From positions 1 to 14,250 of the forward strand of contig NW_020169386.1 of NCBI RefSeq assembly GCF_000988165.1: 14,250 nucleotides of DNA, read 5' to 3'. Source of the DNA: Vairimorpha ceranae (lineage: Eukaryota; Microsporidia; Nosematidae). Below are positions 8,594-14,250 of this stretch, in pieces (positions within the stretch are counted from its first letter, which is position 1; each line of letters starts with the position of its first letter). The notes beneath the pieces were generated by a model. The model searched no databases. It worked only from the letters and a program-made list of their open reading frames with translations, and was not told the origin of the DNA. A program made the position numbers and the translations under genes.

Positions 8594-9317
8594 CAGCTTA
8601 AAATTATAAAAGCTTTTATTTAATGAATTTTAGCTATTGTAATCATGTTGTTTGACCGATTTGAAGCAAAAGAAGTTGTTGAAAGAAATTTTTTTTTGAT
8701 GATTTCTGTTTCTCTTAGCTAATGATACCCCCTTGGGGGAAATTTTTCTTAAATAGCTTTTTAATTTCCTTTTGAGAGCTTTTAATAAAATTAATATTTT
8801 TATCAGTTGATTTCGGTACTATTTAGGTGACCTGAAATCCCTACTGTTTGTTTGCTTTTATTTAATATATTATTTTAGAGGTTTGACAGGTTGACTGAAC
8901 ACCTGGATCGAGGAATTCTAATTGTCAGTGATGGTTTATCTACTGACAGCTATGAAAAGTGGTTTTAAACTTATTTAATGCATCTCAGGGACATGATGGT
9001 TTTTAGGATTTTTTAAAAAATTAATTTATCTTTAATAAGTGGATGAAATTCTTTAGTTTGCATGAAAAAGAACAAATTGATGTATTGCGATATAAAGTAT
9101 CACAACAAACCACAAATTAATAAATACAGGACATTCGCCATTAAGGGAAGTCTTTATGTTAATTTTATAGGAAACCGAATTAAGGCACATTTTAGATCTT
9201 TTATAATTTATAATTTTTCTTTTATTTTATCAAAAATATCTTTATTTATCATAATGAGGGGTAAAATTTATATCAATATATAACACCACCTCCTCAAGAC
9301 GGTTAGTCTCATTCATT
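8594..9317. other. decayed region between two MULEs
   Basis: No intact gene. The plus frame 8879-8968 is open for 29 codons and reads protein-like ('LDRGILIVSDGLSTDSYEKW'). The 'IVSDG' is loosely like the second-Asp region of DDE transposases and the 'ILIVSD' like the tail of a reverse-transcriptase YxDD motif. Neither is convincing. The 73-codon plus frame at about 9062-9283 has no resemblance to any family and is probably fortuitous. A TIR-like motif lies at 8731-8747. Confidence 0.35.
8731..8747. repeat. possible solo MULE terminal repeat
   Basis: CTTGGGGGAAATTTTTC resembles the MULE ends at 7147 (TTGGAGGAATTTCCCCC) and 13834 (TTGGCGGAATTTTCGCC). It follows a CCCC run that makes a small palindrome (CCCCCTTGGGGG). 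It lies 138 bases outside the MULE that ends at 8593 and may be the stump of another copy. It is short, so chance is possible. Confidence 0.4.
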
Positions 9318-9485
9318 TTAAACCTTTACAAGTATATCTTTAATGCCATTATGCCTTTTCTTTATAAGTCTACCATTACTAAGCTTTACAACGTATAAGT
9401 CTTTTTCACACCTTGCCGTAATTTTTTCCGCATCTAGAAATCTTCTTTTTTCATACTTATCACACCCGGAAATTCTCTTGTTTAG
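9318..9485 (-). pseudogene. possible retroelement integrase C-terminal fragment
   Basis: A 55-codon minus-strand frame ends in TAA at 9318-9320. It reads 'CDKYEKRRFLDAEKITARC' and then 'DLYVVKLSNGRLIKKRHNG' and 'IKDILVKV'. The pattern Y-V-V-x-L-x-NGR followed by R/K-H-x-x-I/L-K resembles the SH3-like C-terminal tail of Ty3/Gypsy-type integrases, where the nascent chain gives 'Y.V.L.NG.....H...LK'. The charged composition and relatively high GC favour real coding ancestry. An in-frame TAG lies just upstream, and no other integrase part is recognisable. A small unrelated gene is the alternative. Confidence 0.35.
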
Positions 9486-9510
9486 CTACTCTGATTAAGG
9501 CTTGGCGCAC

Positions 9511-9519
9511 TTTTCATCT
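9511..9519. repeat. candidate target-site duplication, left copy
   Basis: TTTTCATCT directly abuts the left repeat of the second MULE, and the same nine bases recur at 11026-11034 just outside the right repeat. Nine bases is the usual duplication length of Mutator-type elements. Confidence 0.5.
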
Positions 9520-9534
9520 ATTAATTTTTTACCC
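9520..9534. repeat. left terminal inverted repeat of MULE at 9520-11021
   Basis: ATTAATTTTTTACCC, a perfect inverted match to 11007-11021. It is short and T-rich. A T-run followed by CCC also marks gene starts here, so part of the match may reflect that motif. Confidence 0.6.
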
Positions 9535-9581
9535 TCAATAAAAAAAGTTTACTAAAAAAGTTTTGTTTTATATAGTCAGTC

Positions 9582-10930
9582 TTATTTCCAATGAAAGCTA
9601 AATGCAATTTTCTTCAAAAATTCTACACCGTAATACTCAGAATATCTATTAAGAATTTCTTTCCTTTTATCTTCAAAATTAACAGTAGAATCACAATACA
9701 GAGATTGTAATGGCTTATTTTCTGCTCTTTCTTGTTCAATTATTAATTCTTTTAATATTAAAAAAAATGATGCTTGTTTTACCTTTACAAGACTGTTTAA
9801 ATGCCTATGCATTCTTTCTATGCTATTTGTCGTCTTGGTATTCCGTTTAAAGTTCTATCAAATACATTCAAAAAGCTTATAGATTTGTTACTATCATTTT
9901 CTACAAAATATTCAGCTTTAAACCATTCAAATAATTTTAATGCATCATAAGACTTTTCTGTTTTAAGAGAAACGTTCAACCTGGCGGCCAAAAGTAATAC
10001 ATCATCGATCGGAACAAAGCTGAGTGCCAAAATCGTCTTGACATGCAATTTAACCTCGTTATTTCTCCTAAATTCTTGCACAAACTTTATATTTTGCACC
10101 CTTCTTTATACAATTTGTCCTAAGTGAAAGTTGCAGCCATAAAGTTTAGAACTTGTAAAAAAACTTTTTAAGAGCATTCATACTAGCTCTTTCAAAGTCC
10201 AAAATAATATTCTTCTCTTTTATTACTTCTTCTTTTATTTTTTTACTTAACCATTCAAAAAGCTTATTACAAAAATATTTATTGTTTGTTTTCATAAAAC
10301 AATACAAAAGAGGCAAATTTTTATTTCTAGCATTGCATTGTAAGGTAAAAATTTGTTCAAAGTTCTTAGGAGCAGATCTGAAAGTGCCATCACAAATCAT
10401 TATTTTGCAATTGATGAGATGTGAAATATTTTCATCAGTTGAAAATACAACAATTCTGTTCTCATCATGTATTTCAGAATCGTAGAACAAAAACTTCTTC
10501 CCTCTGGTTGTTTTTGTCAATTCGTATGGAATATCATATTCCTTACAATTGTAAAATTATTGGTCTCTCTAGCCCTTGTGACCAAACTGTTCATCATCTT
10601 ATAATCTATAATGTTTGAGTAGTTAAATTCAGATATTACATTAGAGATTGCAACTCTTGATGTTTCAAAGGCGTCTAGGATGCCCTGTTTTAACTTACTA
10701 GCAAAGAGTACTTTGCTAAATTTAATATCATTACTGCAATGATTATGCTCTGAAAATTCCAGTAAAAGACAATCTATTGTAGTTTTTAATAATGAAGGAC
10801 ACCCTCTCTTATTGCACCTCCAGACCAATTTACCAACAGAATGTTCCTTGAAATTGTAAAAAAAGCCTTCATATGCAATTTTTTCTTTTCCTCTAATGCT
10901 TTTGATGATATTATTTGATAAATTTTTCAT
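9582..10930 (-). pseudogene. FLYWCH + MULE transposase with three frameshifts and a stop
   Basis: The start is the ATG at 10930, 5 bases after a CCC. Residues about 20-65 are a well-kept FLYWCH zinc finger: Trp37, Cys39 and Cys44 in 'VWRCNKRGC', and His62/His64 in 'SEHNH'. The frame breaks near 10553-10556 (one T short). It resumes in 'YDIPYELTKTTRG' and runs through 'ICDGTFRSAPKNFEQIF' (first catalytic Asp kept) and 'IILDFERASMNALKKFF' (second Asp kept). A seven-base homopolymer at 10157-10163 holds one base too many. 'GCNFHLGQIV' then follows, with an in-frame TAA at 10106-10108. A third shift near 9834-9840 leads to 'KTTNSIERMHRHLNSL', the TNN-type motif. The coding parts in order make a full-length MULE transposase, and all visible catalytic and zinc residues are conserved. 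It is the younger-looking of the two full MULEs. Confidence 0.87.
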
Positions 10931-10935
10931 AATAA

Positions 10936-10938
10936 GGG
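10936..10938 (-). promoter_or_regulatory. CCC start-proximal signal of the second MULE transposase
   Basis: Minus-strand TTAATTTTTTGCCC, then five bases, then the ATG at 10930. Similar to the signals at 8551 and 12863. A related GGGGTAAAAAATTAAT lies in the right terminal repeat 70 bases further out. Confidence 0.45.
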
Positions 10939-11006
10939 CAAAAAATTAAAATTATAGAAAAAGCACCGAGTTTTTTAAAAAATTATTTAATGATTTTTAA
11001 ATATAG

Positions 11007-11021
11007 GGGTAAAAAATTAAT
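11007..11021. repeat. right terminal inverted repeat of MULE at 9520-11021
   Basis: GGGTAAAAAATTAAT, a perfect inverted match to 9520-9534. Four extra bases (CCAT) separate it from the candidate target duplication, so the right end may differ slightly from the left. Confidence 0.6.
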
Positions 11022-11025
11022 CCAT

Positions 11026-11034
11026 TTTTCATCT
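11026..11034. repeat. candidate target-site duplication, right copy
   Basis: TTTTCATCT, identical to 9511-9519. It falls at the first readable bases of the Merlin relic, which would make the Merlin copy the insertion target. Confidence 0.45.
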
Positions 11035-11035
11035 G

Positions 11036-11225
11036 CGGTGAAAAATGAGCCTAACGAAAGAATTTATGAACAGGAAAGAAAACGTACATACTAACACCAT
11101 TGAGGCAGGTGGAATGCTATAAAAAGAAACATTTCATTTAGAAACAGAACAAAAAAGCTTGTTACCATTTATTTACTTAGATTTATGCTATGTCAAAATA
11201 GTGAGATAAGTGAATTGTTGTACTG
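11036..11225 (+). pseudogene. second Merlin / ISXO2-like transposase relic, C-terminal part
   Basis: Readable pieces are 'FMNRKENVHTNTIEA' and, after a one-base shift, 'RWNAIKRNISFRNRTKKL' then 'VTIYLLRFMLCQN'. These match the NH-x-x-F-V-N, HT-x-T-IE-x-W and C-terminal helix of the ISXO2/Merlin transposase. They are about 80% identical in DNA to 6866-6960 of the first relic over the shared stretch, by eye. The catalytic Glu (in TIEA) is kept. Everything upstream of the NH motif is missing, exactly where the second MULE ends. The upstream half is not seen on the far side of that MULE. Confidence 0.75.
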
Positions 11226-11549
11226 CCCTCTATCCTATAAATATTAAAAAAAATATTTTTGAATCTTTTACTCTCTAGTACTTGTGTCTTTATATAACTA
11301 AATTTAATTTATTTGTAAACAACTGATTAATTAAAAAAATATTGAAAAAGAACTAGAAAAAAATCACGATAAAAAAAATCATTTTAAAATATTTTTTTTC
11401 TAGTTCTTCTTCTATGTGCAACATTTTAAAAATAAGAGATAAAAAATTTAAAAACGGGGGTAGTCGAAAAAGTTACAAATTTGAGGAGCTTTAACCAAAG
11501 TTAAATTAATTAATACGCTATAAAATATATCAGTTAATTTCTCTATGTT
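11226..11549. other. AT-rich spacer with an inverted repeat
   Basis: No gene. It holds the inverted repeat at 11344-11412 and, at about 11456-11490, a GGGGGTAGTCGAAAAAGTTA stretch that faintly echoes the 5' end of the MULE at 8550-8570. That may be a worn transposon end. Confidence 0.45.
11344..11412. repeat. inverted repeat with 15-bp perfect core
   Basis: AGAACTAGAAAAAAA on the left (11349-11363) pairs with TTTTTTTCTAGTTCT on the right (from 11393). Flanking A/G and T/C bases extend the stem to about 20 bp around a 26-base AT-rich loop. It could be a tiny transposon remnant or a cruciform. It lies 140 bases past the 3' end of the 435-residue gene, too far for a simple terminator hairpin. 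Confidence 0.65.
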
Positions 11550-12857
11550 CTATTCCTTATAAATAACATCCATAATGTTTTTAAGAGGGGAAATTAACCA
11601 ATTGATATCTGTAGATAAACGTGTCACAGAATTAAAAAGCATTTTTAAATTATAATTTATCTTAACTAAAAAATCCCGAGAGTATTCTAATCTTTCAATA
11701 CACATTTTTATAATCACAACAATACATTCTAGTTTTACTTTTTGTGAAATATTTGTATATCTTTGCGAAATATCTTTACACTCATTATAAGTATATTGAA
11801 GACTTTTATTTTGCAGTTTAGCAGTTAATTCAAAGGACAAATAATATTTTAAAACCTCTTTTATAAACATATTGCATTCTACTATTAATTCTTTTACAGA
11901 CTTACATGAAGATTTTTTAAAAAAAGAATTTTCTTCTATCTTTTTCATTTGCCGGTTTATTGTTTTGTTAAAATTGTTTTTTCTCCCATAATAACTCCTT
12001 CTAATCTTTGATAACTCAGACATAGATTTTTTGTCTTTTTTTTCAATATGGAATACTTTTTTTGAAGTCAAAATTTGCTCATTCTTGGCTTCGTCAAATG
12101 CAGATTTTAGTCGATTCAGAACCTCTTTACAAAAATCCATAAATAAATCTAAATGTGCAAATTGTTGATTACTATATTGTACAGTTTTATTTTGAAATAT
12201 AAGATTGTTACTTAATTTTTTTTTAGACATTAGATATCTATTGAACTTTTCAACATAAACATCATAAAGCTTATAAAATGGGCCTTTTTTATCTTTAAGT
12301 CTTACAATCTTATTACAATTTATAATGTCATTTTGTTCATTTATCGTCTTATCAGAGTTTAAGCCTTCATCATATTGTTTTTGAAATATAAAAGTGTTAG
12401 ATGTGCTACTACAGTATATATTTGGACTACTTTGAAAAGTTCCTTCTAAATGTCTTGCATTTTCGGAAGTTATACATTTATTAGTATCTTCTAATTTAAA
12501 TTTTTTCATAACAGGGGTTTCAAGAGTTTCATTACCTGTTACGTTGTTATTATTTTGAAAACATTGAAAATTTATCGTATCAAAAATGGGATTATCAATA
12601 AAATAGCTTAGTCTATTTTTGAGCTGTAATTCCTCTTCTAAATCTAACGCATTTTCAATTATCTTTCCTAGCTCGAGGTCTTCCTGTTCCAAAAATTGAT
12701 CTGTGCTATTGTGTTCATATGAAATTTGATTACATTGATTTTTATTTTTTTCACCAAAATAATCATTCATATTACTTGCAACAGATTCCGTAACATTGAT
12801 CGATCCATTATATGTCGAGGTATATATTCCTCTAAAAAAGTAAAAAAATTTAAACAT
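11550..12857 (-). CDS. hypothetical protein, 435 residues
   Basis: Intact frame from the ATG at 12857 to a TAA at 11550, with CCC five bases before the ATG, so probably expressed. The first 13 residues are aromatic and hydrophobic ('MFKFFYFFRGIYTS'), too short and positively charged for a clear signal peptide. Residues 20-180 are low-complexity, rich in Asn, Ser, Thr and acidic residues. An acidic helical stretch lies near 57-80 and a basic 'MKKFKLED' near 117-124. Residues 205-310 are Lys/Arg rich with likely helices; 266-306 is strongly basic and could bind nucleic acid or act as a nuclear signal. Residues 310-435 look like a helical bundle with several Cys. No catalytic motif, zinc finger or repeat is recognised. 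It does not resemble the transposases around it. Nucleic-acid binding is only a suggestion from charge. Confidence 0.75.
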   Translation of the reverse strand: MFKFFYFFRGIYTSTYNGSINVTESVASNMNDYFGEKNKNQCNQISYEHNSTDQFLEQEDLELGKIIENALDLEEELQLKNRLSYFIDNPIFDTINFQCFQNNNNVTGNETLETPVMKKFKLEDTNKCITSENARHLEGTFQSSPNIYCSSTSNTFIFQKQYDEGLNSDKTINEQNDIINCNKIVRLKDKKGPFYKLYDVYVEKFNRYLMSKKKLSNNLIFQNKTVQYSNQQFAHLDLFMDFCKEVLNRLKSAFDEAKNEQILTSKKVFHIEKKDKKSMSELSKIRRSYYGRKNNFNKTINRQMKKIEENSFFKKSSCKSVKELIVECNMFIKEVLKYYLSFELTAKLQNKSLQYTYNECKDISQRYTNISQKVKLECIVVIIKMCIERLEYSRDFLVKINYNLKMLFNSVTRLSTDINWLISPLKNIMDVIYKE

Positions 12858-12862
12858 TTTAA

Positions 12863-12865
12863 GGG
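12863..12865 (-). promoter_or_regulatory. CCC start-proximal signal of the 435-residue gene
   Basis: Minus-strand AAATTTATCCCTTAAAATG: a CCC five bases before the ATG and an AAATTT element just upstream of it. It has the same spacing as the signal at 10936 and is the only one of the three in front of an intact non-transposon gene. Confidence 0.5.
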
Positions 12866-13816
12866 ATAAATTTTTTAATTTATTAAATTATTTATTAGAA
12901 GGTTAGTATTTTCTTTAATATCTGGCTTATTGCTTCATTGACACTACAGAACAAATTTGGTGATAAATTTATCTCTCCCCATTCTCTAATACATTTATGT
13001 CACCCCTTCTTCGATACTCCAACGAGAATTTTAAAATTTATATCATCAATCATTAATTATTATCATCCTATATATATAAAAAGTTTGAATCTGAACATTT
13101 TTTTATTTTTTAACCCTTCTTTTTCTAAAATTTGGAAAACGATTTTTTAAATAAATAACAATCTTTCATAGTTGATTATATTATATAAAGCTTAATTTTT
13201 CTAATATATTTTTCCTTAGGTTTTCTTCGATTATTCAAATTGTAAAATACGCGCTATTGTCATTTTATAATTAAAAGTGTGCAATGTTTAATTTTAAAAC
13301 AATACATACATGCATAAAGACATATACACATTATTTAAACAAAGAAAGCATGTATCGTATTTAAGTCCCGTTTCAAATGGGATAGCGTTAGCTAGTTGAT
13401 ATATAAAAATAAGTTATAGTAGATGAAAAAATAGATATAAGTCTAATTTCATTTAATTAAAAATATTTAGCACGCATGGACAAAAAATGCCTGCATTATA
13501 CTATAAATGACATAAATATAGATGATAGTGTTTTAATCAAAAAGATTTTAACACTAAGAGTAAAACAAAAAAGTTAAAATAAGATTCATTTTATTCTACG
13601 ATTAAAAAAGAAATTAAATTTTAGGCAATAATAGCATTAAAATTGAAAGTAATGATTATGTAAAAATTGTTCTTTTTAATTAATTTTCTCGCACGTTTAC
13701 GCTCCTACTCCTTATAGTATTAAAAAGTAAACTTATCTAGATTTGATATGCACATCACTCCTTGTGTTTTGAATAGTAAAAGCACGTGTATAATTTTATT
13801 TTTTAATTTAAAATCA
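12866..13816. other. AT-rich spacer with no convincing gene
   Basis: Stops are dense in all frames; a 70-codon plus frame at about 12938-13150 shows no family resemblance. A near-palindrome TCCCGTTTCAAATGGGA lies at 13366-13382, with arms TCCC/GGGA and TTT/AAA. It stands out by its GC content but has no visible partner. Confidence 0.5.
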
Positions 13817-13853
13817 CTGGCAAAAAATTTCGCTTTGGCGGAATTTTCGCCAG
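13817..13853. repeat. MULE end repeats, two copies forming a palindrome
   Basis: CTGGCAAAAAATTTCGC (13817-13833) is followed at once by TTTGGCGGAATTTTCGCCAG. The first resembles the outer end of the right repeat of the MULE at 7147-8593 and the second resembles its left repeat. Together they also fold as a hairpin with arms of about 16 bases (CTGGC...GCGCCAG type) and a 4-base loop. The motif stands 54 bases past the stop of the MULE relic that follows, the same distance as in the MULE at 7147-8593. Confidence 0.65.
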
Positions 13854-13906
13854 CATATAAAAATTTTTTTTTAAAAAAGCTGCCCTAAAAAGTGAAAGTT
13901 AATCTT

Positions 13907-14207
13907 TCATTTGATGTAAATCATATCATTAAAAGTATATACCTCCGTAATTTCTTTAAACTTATGTAAAACATCCTCTTTAAATTTTTTCTAGGCTTTG
14001 TTTAAATTTTAAAATTTCTTTTAAGATTTTAATCTTAGTATTTTTGTTTGACGATACTTACCCATTTCATTTAAATAGTCGCGATTGCACAAAATTATTA
14101 ATAATTCTATTAAACTTGGGTGAAGACCTTTAGCTTTTTTTTAACGAATAATTAAAACCCTTTTTACCATTATTAGTAAAAGGAATATCAAAGATAATTC
14201 TCTAATA
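13907..14207 (-). pseudogene. fourth MULE transposase relic, C-terminal part
   Basis: On the minus strand, 'IFDIPFTNNGKKGFNYSLKK' gives the TNN-x-x-x-x-F-N motif. After a one-base shift in an A-run, 'AKGLHPSLIELLIILCNRDY' and 'LNEMGKYRQTKILRLKS' match the HPSI/L region of the MULE at 7228-8543. Two stops and a further frame change separate this from a last open piece, 'KFKEDVLHKFKEITEVYTF', ending in TGA at 13907-13909. The Glu usually found after TNN-x-x is Lys. A TAG stands just upstream of 'RIIFDIP', and the rest of the gene would lie beyond the right edge. Confidence 0.7.
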
Positions 14208-14250
14208 TAAATCATTATTCCTAAATATATACACAAATACCAATTATTAT

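Larger units (their letters stand above)
9520..11021 (-). mobile_element. second complete MULE DNA transposon, decayed
   Basis: About 1.5 kb between inverted repeats at 9520-9534 and 11007-11021. It carries one minus-strand transposase whose stop is 47 bases from the left repeat and whose ATG is 76 bases from the right one, close to the layout of the MULE at 7147-8593. The terminal repeats differ from that element (ATTAATTTTTTACCC), so it belongs to another subfamily. The right end sits almost directly against the second Merlin relic. Confidence 0.7.

Noticed and set aside
9062..9283. 73-codon plus-strand frame
   Set aside because: No motif and no start signal; the composition of Lys, Ile, Tyr and Phe is what AT-rich noncoding DNA gives.
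9340..9519. Plus-strand reading as the missing upstream half of the second Merlin ('YSD' near 9494)
   Set aside because: The match is a few residues only and is hydrophobic like an antisense shadow; the minus-strand frame there is longer and more protein-like.
12938..13150. 70-codon plus-strand frame
   Set aside because: No motif, biased toward Ser, Phe, Ile and Pro from T-rich DNA, and no promoter-like signal.
1..14250. CRISPR array, bacterial operon or prophage
   Set aside because: No regularly spaced repeats, no ribosome binding sites, no phage genes; gene style and transposon types are eukaryotic.

Overview
This is a very AT-rich window, roughly three-quarters A+T or more. Its genes look eukaryotic: they are compact and show no introns, and none carries a bacterial-type ribosome binding site. 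Three minus-strand starts have a short CCC run 5-7 bases before the ATG, a start-proximal signal described for microsporidia. Together with decayed Mutator-like (MULE) and Merlin/ISXO2-type transposons, this points to a microsporidian parasite with an expanded, repeat-rich genome. The organism is an inference; nothing in the window (no rRNA, no recognisable housekeeping gene) proves it.

Layout. 1-461 (+): C-terminal part of a MULE transposase that runs off the left edge and is still open. 660-1137 (-): a Cys-rich decayed reading frame of unknown type. 1177-1827 (-): an intact 216-residue protein with an N-terminal hydrophobic segment, probably membrane-anchored or secreted. 1828-5000: about 3.2 kb with no convincing gene, holding one 57-58 bp tandem duplication. 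5001-6158 (+): an intact 385-residue orphan protein. 6490-7010 (+): a wrecked Merlin/ISXO2-like transposase. 7147-8593: a complete but dead MULE with terminal inverted repeats (TIRs) and a minus-strand FLYWCH plus MULE transposase pseudogene. 8594-9317: mostly decayed sequence with a possible solo TIR. 9318-9485 (-): a short frame that resembles the C-terminal tail of a retroelement integrase. 9520-11021: a second complete MULE with three frameshifts, one stop, TIRs and a candidate 9-bp target duplication. 11036-11225 (+): C-terminal relic of a second Merlin copy. 11550-12857 (-): an intact 435-residue orphan protein. 13817-14207 (-): TIR and C-terminal relic of a fourth MULE that continues past the right edge.

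The window is therefore mainly a transposon graveyard with three unrelated intact orphan genes in it. I found no operon, defence system, CRISPR array or pathway. The most informative findings are the comparison of the four MULEs (shared end motif, constant spacing from stop codon to TIR, different decay routes), the palindromic TIR core seen at four places, and the two Merlin relics placed at the outer ends of the two full MULEs. Several frameshifts fall in A/T homopolymers, so read errors should be excluded before every break is taken as biological.
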